DNA from: Clusia tigrina
Lineage: Eukaryota > Arthropoda > Insecta > Diptera > Clusiidae
NCBI GenBank assembly: GCA_920105625.2
Contig: OV050032.1
Coordinates: forward strand, 93,356,542-93,420,541
Length of the DNA stretch: 64,000 nucleotides
Reading direction: 5' to 3'
Below are positions 40,652 through 52,802 of the stretch, piece by piece (positions within the stretch are counted from its first letter, which is position 1; every line of letters starts with the position of its first letter). The notes under the pieces were generated by a model that searched no databases, was not told the DNA's origin, and worked only from the letters and a program-made list of their open reading frames with translations. A program made the translations under genes and the position numbers.

Positions 40652-42611
40652 TTGCAACATACAAATGCTTGTATCTTTTTATTGGAGCGTCATAAAACCT
40701 TAAAGTTTTGTAACAATAAAGTACGCGAGCATCTTGTCAATTTAAGTTATCGCTCGGAACTATGCTACCCCAGAGTCCCAAATCAAACACTGATAAAACT
40801 TCAAATGGCCCTAACTTCTATACGGTACGTCCTACACCTATCAAAGTTTGCAACATACAAATGCTTGTATCTTTTTACTGGAGCGTCATAAAACCTTGAA
40901 ATTTTGTATCAATAAAGTACTCGAGCCTCTTGTCAATTTAAGTTATTGCTCAAAACTATGCTACCCTAGAGTCCCAAATCAAACACTGATAAAACTTCAA
41001 ATGGCCCTAACTTCTATACGGTACGTCCTACACCTATCAAAGTTTGCAACATACAAATGCTTGTAACTTTTTACTGGAGCGTCATAAAACCTTGAAATTT
41101 TGTATCAATAAAGTACTCGAGCCTCTTGTCAATTTAAGCCATCGCTCAAAGCTATGCTACCCTAGAGTCCCAAATCAAACACTGATAAAACTTCAAACGC
41201 CCCTAACTAATTTACGGTACGTCCTACTCCTATCAAAGTTTGCAACATACAAATGCTTGTATCTTTTTACTGGAGCGTCATAAAACCTTGAAGTTTTGTA
41301 ACAATAAAGTACTCGAGCATCTTATCAATTTAAGTTATCGCTCAGAACTATGCTACCCTTGAGACCCAAATCAAACACTGATAAAACTTCAAATGGCCCT
41401 AACTTCTATACGGTACGTCCTACACCTATCAAAGTTTGTAACATACAAATGCTTGTATCTTTTTACTGGAGCGTCATAAAACCTTAAAGTTTTGTAACAA
41501 TAAAGTACGCGAGCATCTTGTCAATTTAAGTTATCGCTCAGAACTATGCTACGCCAGAGTCCCAAATCAAACACTGATAAAACTTCAAATGGCCCTAACT
41601 TCTATACGGTACGTCCTACACCTATCAAAGTTTGCAACATACAAATGCTTGTATCTTTTTACTGGAGCGTCATAAAACCTTGAAATTTTGTATCAATAAA
41701 GTACTCGAGCCTCTTGTCAATTTAAGCTATTGCTCAAAACTATGCTACCCTAGAGTCCCAAATCAAAGACTGATAAAACTTCAAATGGCCCTAACTTCTA
41801 TACGGTACGTCCTACACCTATCAAAGTTTGCAACATACAAATGCTTGTAACTTTTTACTGGAGCGTCATAAAACCTTGAAATTTTGTATCAATAAAGTAC
41901 TCGAGCCTCTTGTCAATTTAAGCTATTGCTCAAAACTATGCTACCCCAGAGTCCCAAATCAAACACTGATATAACTTCAAATGGCCCTATCTTATATACG
42001 GTACGTCCTACACCTATCAAAGTTTGCAACATTCAAATGCTTGTAACTTTTTACTGGAGCGTCATAAAAACTTGAAATTTTCTAACAATAAAGTACTCGA
42101 GCCTCTTGTCAATTTAAGCTATCGCTCAAAACTATGCTACCATTGAGTCCCAAATCAAACACTGATAAAACTTCAAATGGCCCTAACTTCTATACGGTAC
42201 GTCCTACACCTATTAAAGTTTGCAACATACAAATGCTTGTAACTTTTTACTGGAGCGTCATAAAACCTTGAAATTTTGTAGCAATAAAGTACCCGAGCCT
42301 CTTGTCAATTTAAGCTATCGCTCAAAGCTATGCTACGCTTGAGTCCCAAAGCAAACACTGATAAAACTTCAAATGGCCCTAACTTCTATACGGTACGTCC
42401 TACACCTATCAAAGTTTGCAACATACAAATGCTTGTAACTTTTTACTGGAGCGTCATAAAACCTTGAAATTTTGTAACAATAAAGTACCCGAGCCTCTTG
42501 TCAATTTAAGCTATCGCTCAAAGCTATGCTACGCTTGAGTCCCAAAGCAAACACTGATAAAACTTCAAATGGCCCTAACTTCTATACGGTACGTCCTACA
42601 CCTATCAAAGT
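40652..42611 (+). repeat. E-led HOR: E C B K E C C/I A F F, 1960 bp
   Basis: As the preceding block with one more C unit (41632, marked 'caaagactg'). It holds most of the segment that reappears inverted after 54621. It also resembles 52803-53978 at an offset of 12151, sharing 'aactaatttacgg' (41206 and 53357). Confidence 0.9.
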
Positions 42612-42926
42612 TTGCAACATACAAATGCTTGTATCTTTTTACTGGAGCGTCATAAAACCTTGAAATTTTGTATCAATAAAGTACTCGAGCCTCTTGTCAA
42701 TTTAAGCTATTGCTCAAAACTATGCTACCCTAGAGTCCCAAATCAAACACTGATAAAACTTCAAATGGCCCTAATTTATATGCGGTACGTCCTACACCTA
42801 TCAAAGTTTGCAACATACAAATGCTTGTATCTTTTTACTGGAGCGTCATAAAACCTTGAAATTTTGTAACAATAAAGTACTCGAGCATCTTGTCAATTTA
42901 AGTTATCGCTCAAAACTATGCAACCC
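41497..42926 (+). repeat. Donor-like partner of the inverted copy
   Basis: This + oriented segment covers classes E, C, C/I, A, F, F, C and part of D. It is the best match I found in the window for 54621-56050 in reverse complement, sharing at least five rare substitutions. The related + block near 53587-54370 shares only some of these markers, such as 'caaagactg' at 53915, so it is a more distant relative. Confidence 0.85.
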
Positions 42927-44570
42927 TAGAGTCCCAAATCAAACACTGATAAAACTTCAAATGGCCCTAACTTCTATACGGTACGTCCTACACCTATCAA
43001 AGTTTGCAACATACAAATGCTTGTAACTTTTTACTGGAGCGTCATAAAACCTTGAAATTTTGTAACAATAAAGTACCCGAGCCTCTTGTCAATTTAAGCT
43101 ATCGCTCAAAGCTATGCTACGCTTGAGTCCCAAAGCAAACACTGATAAAACTTCAAATGGCCCTAACTTCTATACGGTACATCCTACACCTATCAAAGTT
43201 TGCAACATACAAATGCTTGTATCTTTTTACTGGAGCGTCATAAAACCTTGAAATTTTGTATCAATAAAGTACTCGAGCCTCTTGTCAATTTAAGCTATTG
43301 TTCAAAACTATGCTACCCTAGAGTCCCAAATCAAACACTGATAAAACTTCAAATGGCCCTAACTTCTATACGGTACGTCCTACACCTATCAAAGTTTGCA
43401 ACATACAAATGCTTGTATCTTTTTACTGGAGCGTCATAAAACCTTGAAATTTTGTAACAATAAAGTACTCGAGCATCTTGTCAATTTAAGTTATCGCTCA
43501 AAACTATGCAACCCTAGAGTCCCAAATCAAACACTGATAAAACTTCAAATGCCCCTAACTTCTATACGGTACGTCCTACACCTATCAAAGTTTGCAACAT
43601 ACAAATGCTTGTATTTTTTTACTGGAGCGTCATAAAACCTTGAAATTTTGTAACAATGAAGTACTCGAGCCTCTTGTCAATTTTAGCTATTGCTCAAAAC
43701 TATGCTACCCCAGAGTCCCAAATCAAACACTGATAAAACTTCAAAAGGCCCTAACTTCTATAAGGTACGTCCTACACCTATCAAAGTTTGCAACAAACAA
43801 ATGCTTGTAACTTTTTACTGGAGCGTCATAAAACCTTGAAATTTTGTAACAATAAAGTACCCGAGCCTCTTGTCAATTTAAGCTATCGCTCAAAGCTATG
43901 CTACGCTTGAGTCCCAAATCAAACACTGATAAAACTTCAAATGGCCCTAACTTCTATACGGTATGTCCTACACCTATCAAAGTTTGCAACATACAAATGC
44001 TTGTAACTTTTTACTGGAGCGTCATAAAACCTTGAAATTTTGTAACAATAAAGTACTCGAGCATCTTGTCAATTTAAGTTATCGCTCAAAACTATGCACA
44101 TCTAGAGTCCCAAATCAAACACTGATAAAACTTCAAACGCCCCTAACTTCTATACGGTACGTCCTACACCTATCAAAGTTTGCAACATACAAATGCTTGT
44201 AACTTTTTACTGGAGCGTCATAAAACCTTGAAATTTTGTAACAATAAAGTACTCGAGCCTCTTGTCAATTTAAGCCATCGCTCAAAGCTATGCTACCCTA
44301 GAGTCCCAAATCAAACACTGATAAAACTTCAAACGCCCCTAACTTATTTACGGTACGTCCTACACCTATCAAAGTTTGCAACATGCAAATGCTTGTATCT
44401 TTTATTGGAGCGTCATAAAACCTTGAAGTTTTGTAACAATAAAGTACCCGAGCCTCTTGTCAATTTAAGCCATCGCTCAAAGCTATGCTACCCTAGAGTC
44501 CCAAATCAAACACTGATAACACTTCAAACGCCCCTAACTTATTTACGGTACGTCCTACACCTATCAAAGT
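42612..44570 (+). repeat. C D F C D H F G B B' monomer block
   Basis: The part from 43396 (D H F G B B') recurs at 47511 with an offset of 4115-4116. Shared marks are 'tattttttta' in the H unit (43613 and 47728), 'acatgcaaatg' (44382 and 48497) and the shortened 'tcttttattgg' (44398 and 48513). The shortened T run fuses reading frames of two units and gives a 144-codon open frame at 44180. Confidence 0.88.
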
Positions 44571-47510
44571 TTGCAACATACAAATGCTTGTATCTTTTTA
44601 TTGGAGCGTCATAAAACCTTAAAGTTTTGTAACAATAAAGTACGCGAGCATCTTGTCAATTTAAGTTATCGCTCGGAACTATGCTACCCCAGAGTCCCAA
44701 ATCAAACACTGATAAAACTTCAAATGGCCCTAACTTCTATACGGTACGTCCTACACCTATCAATGTTTGCAACATACAAATGCTTGTATCTTTTTACTGG
44801 AGCGTCATAAAACCTTGAAATTTTGTATCAATAAAGTACTCGAGCCTCTTGTCAATTTAAGCTATTGCTCAAAACTATGCTACCCTAGAGTCCCAAATCA
44901 AACACTGATAAAACTTCAAACGCCCCTAACTTCTATACGGTACGTCCTACACCTATCAAAGTTTGCAACATACAAATGCTTGTAACTTTTTACTGGAGCG
45001 TCATAAAACCTTGAAATTTTGTAACAATAAAGTACTCGAGCCTCTTGTCAATTTAAGCCATCGCTCAAAGCTATGCTACCCTAGAGTCCCAAATCAAACA
45101 CTGATAACACTTCAAACGCCCCTAACTTATTTACGGTACGTCCTACACCTATCAAAGTTTGCAACATACAAATGCTTGTATCTTTTTATTGGAGCGTCAT
45201 AAAACCTTAAAGTTTTGTAACAATAAAGTACGCGAGCATCTTGTCAATTTAAGCTATTGCTCAAAACTATGCTACCCTAGAGTCCCAAATCAAACACTGA
45301 TAATACTTCAAATGGCCCTAACTTCTATACGGTACGTCCTACACCTATCAAAGTTTGCAACATACAAATGCTTGTAACTTTTTACTGGAGCGTCATAAAA
45401 CCTTGAAATTTTGTAACAATAAAGTACTCGAGCCTCTTGTCAATTTAAGCTATTGCTCAAAACTATGCTACCCTAGAGTCCCAAATCAAACACTGATAAA
45501 ACTTCAAATGGCCCTAACTTCTATACGGTACGTCCTACACCTATCAAAGTTTGCAACATACAAATGCTTGTAACTTTTTACTGGAGCGTCATAAAACCTT
45601 GAAATTTTGTAACAATAAAGTACTCGAGCCTCTTGTCAATTTAAGCCATCGCTCAAAGCTATGCTACCCTAGAGTCCCAAATCAAACACTGATAAAACTT
45701 CAAACGCCCCTAACTTATTTACGGTACGTCCTACACCTATCAAAGTTTGCAAGATACAAATGCTTGTATCTTTTTATTGGAGCGTCATAAAACCTTGAAG
45801 TTTTGTAACAATAAAGTACTCGAGCATCTTATCAATTTAAGTTATCGCTCAGAACTATGCTACCCTTGAGACCCAAATCAAACACTGATAAAACTTCAAA
45901 TGGCCCTAACTTCTATACGGTACGTCCTACACCTATCAAAGATTGTAACATACAAATGCTTGTATCTTTTTACTGGAGCGTCATAAAACCTTAAAGTTTT
46001 GTAACAATAAAGTACGCGAGCATCTTGTCAATTTAAGTTATCGCTCAGAACTATGCTACCCCAGAATCCCAAATCAAACACTGATAAAACTTCAAATGGC
46101 CCTAACTTCTATACGGTACGTCCTACACCTATCAAAGTTTGCAACATACAAATGCTTGTAACTTTTTACTGGAGCGTCATAAAACCTTGAAATTTTGTAT
46201 CAATAAAGTACTCGAGCCTCTTGTCAATTTAAGCTATTGCTCAAAACTATGCTACCCTAGAGTCCCAAATCAAACACTGATATAACTTCAAATGGCCCTA
46301 TCTTATATACGGTACGTCCTACACCTATCAAAGTTTGCAACATTCAAATGCTTGTAACTTTTTACTGGAGCGTCATAAAACCTTGAAATTTTCTAACAAT
46401 AAAGTACTCGAGCCTCTTGTCAATTTAAGCTATCGCTCAAAACTATGCTACCATTGAGTTCCAAATCAAACACTGATAAAACTTCAAATGGCCCTAACTT
46501 CTATACGGTACGTCCTACACCTATCAAAGTTTGCAACATACAAATGCTTGTACCTTTTTAAAGGAGCGTCATAACACCTTGAAATTTTGTAACAATAAAG
46601 TACCCGAGCCTCTTGTCAATTTAAGCTATCGCTCAAAGCTATGCTACGCTTGAGTCCCAAAGCAAACACTGATAAAACTTCAAATGGCCCTAACTTCTAT
46701 ACGGTACGTCCTACACCTATCAAAGTTTGCAACATACAAATGCTTGTAACTTTTTACTGGAGCGTCATAAAACCTTGAAATTTTGTAACAATAAAGTACC
46801 CGAGCCTCTTGTCAATTTAAGCTATCGCTCAAAGCTATGCTACGCTTGAGTCCCAAATCAAACACTGATAAAACTTCAAATGGCCCTAACTTCTATACGG
46901 TACGTCCTACACCTATCAAAGTTTGCAACATACAAATGCTTGTAACTTTTTACTGGAGCGTCATAAAACCTTGAAATTTTGTAACAATAAAGTACCCGAG
47001 CCTCTTGTCAATTTAAGCTATCGCTCAAAGCTATGCTACGCTTGAGTCCCAAAACAAACACTGATAAAACTTCAAATGGCCCTAACTTCTATACGGTACG
47101 TCCTACACCTATCAAAGTTTGCAACATACAAATGCTTGTAACTTTTTACTGGAGCGTCATAAAACCTTGAAATTTTGTAACAATAAAGTACCCGAGCCTC
47201 TTGTCAATTTAAGCTATCGCTCAAAGCTATGCTACGCTTGAGTCCCAAAGCAAACACTGATAAAACTTCAAATGGCCCTAACTTCTATACGGTACGTCCT
47301 ACACCTATCAAAGTTTGCAACATACAAATGCTTGTATCTTTTTACTGGAGCGTCATAAAACCTTGAAATTTTGTATCAATAAAGTACTCGAGCCTCTTGT
47401 CAATTTAAGCTATTGCTCAAAACTATGCTACCCTAGAGTCCCAAATCAAACACTGATAAAACTTCAAATGGCCCTAACTTCTATGCGGTACGTCCTACAC
47501 CAATCAAAGT
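44571..47510 (+). repeat. E-led HOR with F run, 15-mer
   Basis: Order E C B E/C C B K E C/I A F F F F C. Four F units in a row (46531-47314) show amplification of one class. The segment B K E C/I A F F (45551-46922) recurs at 51431 with an offset of 5880 (30 x 196), sharing 'cataacacc' (46570 and 52450). Confidence 0.88.
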
Positions 47511-50254
47511 TTGCAACATACAAATGCTTGTATCTTTTTACTGGAGCGTCATAAAACCTTGAAATTTTGTAACAATAAAGTACTCGAGCATCTTGTCAAT
47601 TTAAGTTATCGCTCAAAACTATGCAACCCTAGAGTCCCAAATCAAACACTGATAAAACTTCAAATGCCCCTAACTTCTATACGGTACGTCCTACACCTAT
47701 CAAAGTTTGCAACATACAAATGCTTGTATTTTTTTACTGGAGCGTCATAAAACCTTGAAATTTTGTAACAATGAAGTACTCGAGCCTCTTGTCAATTTTA
47801 GCTATTGCTCAAAACTATGCTACCCCAGAGTCCCAAATCAAACACTGATAAAACTTCAAAAGGCCCTAACTTCTATAAGGTACGTCCTACACCTATCAAA
47901 GTTTGCAACAAACAAATGCTTGTAACTTTTTACTGGAGCGTCATAAAACCTTGAAATTTTGTAACAATAAAGTACCCGAGCCTCTTGTCAATTTAAGCTA
48001 TCGCTCAAAGCTATGCTACGCTTGAGTCCCAAATCAAACACTGATAAAACTTCAAATGGCCCTAACTTCTATACGGTATGTCCTACACCTATCAAAGTTT
48101 GCAACATACAAATGCTTGTAACTTTTTACTGGAGCGTCATAAAACCTTGAAATTTTGTAACAATAAAGTACTCGAGCATCTTGTCAATTTAAGTTATCGC
48201 TCAAAACTATGCACATCTAGAGTCCCAAATCAAACACTGATAAAACTTCAAACGCCCCTAACTTCTATACGGTACGTCCTACACCTATCAAAGTTTGCAA
48301 CATACAAATGCTTGTAACTTTTTACTGGAGCGTCATAAAACCTTGAAATTTTGTAACAATAAAGTACTCGAGCCTCTTGTCAATTTAAGCCATCGCTCAA
48401 AGCTATGCTACCCTAGAGTCCCAAATCAAACACTGATAAAACTTCAAACGCCCCTAACTTATTTACGGTACGTCCTACACCTATCAAAGTTTGCAACATG
48501 CAAATGCTTGTATCTTTTATTGGAGCGTCTTAAAAACCTTGAAGTTTTGTAACAATAAAGTACCCGAGCCTCTTGTCAATTTAAGCCATCGCTCAAAGCT
48601 ATGCTACCCTAGAGTCCCAAATCAAACACTGATAACACTTCAAACGCCCCTAACTTATTTACGGTACGTCCTACACCTATCAAAGTTTGCAACATACAAA
48701 TGCTTGTATCTTTTTATTGGAGCGTCATAAAACCTTAAAGTTTTGTAACAATAAAGTACGCGAGCATCTTGTCAATTTAAGTTATCGCTCGGAACTATGC
48801 TACCCCAGAGTCCCAAATCAAACACTGATAAAACTTCAAATGGCCCTAACTTCTATACGGTACGTCCTACACCTATCAAAGTTTGCAACATACAAATGCT
48901 TGTATCTTTTTACTGGAGCGTCATAAAACCTTGAAATTTTGTATCAATAAAGTACTCGAGCCTCTTGTCAATTTAAGCTATTGCTCAAAACTATGCTACC
49001 CTAGAGTCCCAAATCAAACACTGATAAAACTTCAAACTCCCCTAACTTCTATACGGTACGTCCTACACCTATCAAAGTTTGCAACATACAAATGCTTGTA
49101 ACTTTTTACTGGAGCGTCATAAAACCTTGAAATTTTGTAACAATAAAGTACTCGAGCCTCTTGTCAATTTAAGCCATCGCTCAAAGCTATGCTACCCTAG
49201 AGTCCCAAATCAAACACTGATAACACTTCAAACGCCCCTAACTTATTTACGGTACGTCCTACACCTATCAAAGTTTGCAACATACAAATGCTTGTATCTT
49301 TTTATTGGAGCGTCATAAAACCTTAAAGTTTTGTAACAATAAAGTACGCGAGCATCTTGTCAATTTAAGTTATCGCTCGGAACTATGCTACCCCAGAGTC
49401 CCAAATCAAACACTGATAAAACTTCAAATGGCCCTAACTTCTATACGGTACGTCCTACACCTATCAAAGTTTGCAACATACAAATGCTTGTATCTTTTTA
49501 CTGGAGCGTCATAAAACCTTGAAATTTTGTATCAATAAAGTACTCGAGCCTCTTGTCAATTTAAGCTATTGCTCAAAACTATGCTACCCTAGAGTCCCAA
49601 ATCAAACACTGATAAAACTTCAAATGGCCCTAACTTCTATACGGTACGTCCTACACCTATCAAAGTTTGCAACATACAAATGCTTGTAACTTTTTACTGG
49701 AGCGTCATAAAACCTTGAAATTTTGTAACAATAAAGTACTCGAGCCTCTTGTCAATTTAAGCCATCGCTCAAAGCTATGCTACCCTAGAGTCCCAAATCA
49801 AACACTGATAAAACTTCAAATGGCCCTAACTTCTATACGGTACGTCCTACACCTATCAAAGTTTGCAACATACAAATGCTTGTAACTTTTTACTGGAGCG
49901 TCATAACACCTTGAAATTTTGTAACAATAAAGTACCCGAGCCTATTGTCAATTTAAGCTATCGCTCAAAGCTATGCTACGCTTGAGTCCCAAAGCAAACA
50001 CTGATAAAACTTCAAATGGCCCTAACTTCTATACGGTACGTCCTACACCTATCAAAGTTTGCAACATACAAATGCTTGTAACTTTTTACTGGAGCGTCAT
50101 AAAACCTTGAAATTTTGTAACAATAAAGTACCCGAGCCTCTTGTCAATTTAAGCTATCGCTCAAAGCTATGCTACGCTTGAGTCCCAAATCAAACACTGA
50201 TAAAACTTCAAACGCCCCTAACTTATTTACGGTACGTCCTACACCTATCAAAGT
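47511..50254 (+). repeat. D H F G B B' E C B E C B F F block
   Basis: Second copy of the 43396 block, and itself the source or sister of the following block: B' E C B E C at 48491 recurs at 50255, offset 1764. In B' (48491) the sequence 'gagcgtcttaaaaacc' restores the length lost in the T run, a compensating +1 that 44376 lacks. Confidence 0.88.
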
Positions 50255-52802
50255 TTGCAACATGCAAATGCTTGTATCTTTTATTGGAGCGTCTTAAAAA
50301 CCTTGAAGTTTTGTAACAATAAAGTACCCGAGCCTCTTGTCAATTTAAGCCATCGCTCAAAGCTATGCTACCGTAGAGTCCCAAATCAAACACTGATAAC
50401 ACTTCAAACGCCCCTAACTTATTTACGGTACGTCCTACACCTATCAAAGTTTGCAACATACAAATGCTTGTATCTTTTTATTGGAGCGTCATAAAACCTT
50501 AAAGTTTTGTAACAATAAAGTACGCGAGCATCTTGTCAATTTAAGTTATCGCTCGGAACTATGCTACCCCAGAGTCCCAAATCAAACACTGATAAAACTT
50601 CAAATGGCCCTAACTTCTATACGGTACGTCCTACACCTATCAAAGTTTGCAACATACAAATGCTTGTATCTTTTTACTGGAGCGTCATAAAACCTTGAAA
50701 TTTTGTATCAATAAAGTACTCGAGCCTCTTGTCAATTTAAGCTATTGCTCAAAACTATGCTACCCTAGAGTCCCAAATCAAACACTGATAAAACTTCAAA
50801 CGCCCCTAACTTCTATACGGTACGTCCTACACCTATCAAAGTTTGCAACATACAAATGCTTGTAACTTTTTACTGGAGCGTCATAAAACCTTGAAATTTT
50901 GTAACAATAAAGTACTCGAGCCTCTTGTCAATTTAAGCCATCGCTCAAAGCTATGCTACCCTAGAGTCCCAAATCAAACACTGATAACACTTCAAACGCC
51001 CCTAACTTATTTACGGTACGTCCTACACCTATCAAAGTTTGCAACATACAAATGCTTGTATCTTTTTATTGGAGCGTCATAAAACCTTAAAGTTTTGTAA
51101 CAATAAAGTACGCGAGCATCTTGTCAATTTAAGTTATCGCTCGGAACTATGCTACCCCAGAGTCCCAAATCAAACACTGATAAAACTTCAAATGGCCCTA
51201 ACTTCTATACGGTACGTCCTACACCTATCAAAGTTTGCAACATACAAATGCTTGTATCTTTTTACTGGAGCGTCATAAAACCTTGAAATTTTGTATCAAT
51301 AAAGTACTCGAGCCTCTTGTCAATTTAAGCTATTGCTCAAAACTATGCTACCCTAGAGTCCCAAATCAAACACGGATAAAACTTCAAATGGCCCTAACTT
51401 CTATACGGTACGTCCTACACCTATCAAAGTTTGCAACATACAAATGCTTGTAACTTTTTACTGGAGCGTCATAAAACCTTGAAATTTTGTAACAATAAAG
51501 TACTCGAGCCTCTTGTCAATTTAAGCCATCGCTCAAAGCTATGCTACCCTAGAGTCCCAAATCAAACACTGATAAAACTTCAAACGCCCCTAACTTATTT
51601 ACGGTACGTCCTACACCTATCAAAGTTTGCAACATACAAATGCTTGTATCTTTTTATTGGAGCGTCATAAAACCTTGAAGTTTTGTAACAATAAAGTACT
51701 CGAGCATCTTATCAATTTAAGTTATCGCTCAGAACTATGCTACCCTTGAGACCCAAATCAAACACTGATAAAACTTCAAATGGCCCTAACTTCTATACGG
51801 TACGTCCTACACCTATCAAAGTTTGTAACATACAAATGCTTGTATCTTTTTACTGGAGCGTCATAAAACCTTAAAGTTTTGTAACAATAAAGTACGCGAG
51901 CATCTTGTCAATTTAAGTTATCGCTCAGAACTATGCTACCCCAGAATCCCAAATCAAACACTGATACAACTTCAAATGGCCCAAACTTCTATACGGTACG
52001 TCCTACACCTATCAAAGTTTGCAACATACAAATGCTTGTAACTTTTTACTGGAGCGTCATAAAACCTTGAAATTTTGTATCAATAAAGTACTCGAGCCTC
52101 TTGTCAATTTAAGCTATTGCTCAAAACTATGCTACCCTAGAGTCCCAAATCAAACACTGATATAACTTCAAATGGCCCTATATTATATACGGTACGTCCT
52201 ACACCTATCAAAGTTTGCAACATTCAAATGCTTGTAACTTTTTACTGGAGCGTCATAAAACCTTGAAATTTTCTAACAATAAAGTACTCGAGCCTCTTGT
52301 CAATTTAAGCTATCGCTCAAAACTATGCTACCATTGAGTCCCAAATCAAACACTGATAAAACTTCAAATGGCCCTAACTTCTATACGGTACGTCCTACAC
52401 CTATCAAAGTTTGCAACATACAAATGCTTGTAACTTTTTACTGGAGCGTCATAACACCTTGAAATTTTGTAACAATAAAGTACCCGAGCCTCTTGTCAAT
52501 TTAAGCTATCGCTCAAAGCTATGCTACGCTTGAGTCCCAAAGCAAACACTGATAAAACTTCAAATGGCCCTAACTTCTATACGGTACGTCCTACACCTAT
52601 CAAAGTTTGCAACATACAAATGCTTGTAACTTTTTACTGGAGCGTCATAAAACCTTGAAATTTTGTAACAATAAAGTACCCGAGCCTCTTGTCAATTTAA
52701 GCTATCGCTCAAAGCTATGCTACGCTTGAGTCCCAAATCAAACACTGATAAAACTTCAAATGGCCCTAACTTCTATACGGTACGTCCTATACCTATCAAA
52801 GT
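50255..52802 (+). repeat. B' E C B E C B K E C/I A F F block
   Basis: The first six units copy 48491-49666 (offset 1764), including 'gagcgtcttaaaaacc' at 50287. The last seven copy 45551-46922 (offset 5880). The block is therefore a join of two older HOR pieces. Confidence 0.88.
51627..51822 (+). repeat. Monomer class K exemplar
   Basis: Diagnostic bases: 'catcttatcaattt', 'acccttgagaccc'. The next unit begins 'gtaacatac' instead of 'gcaacatac'. Confidence 0.85.
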
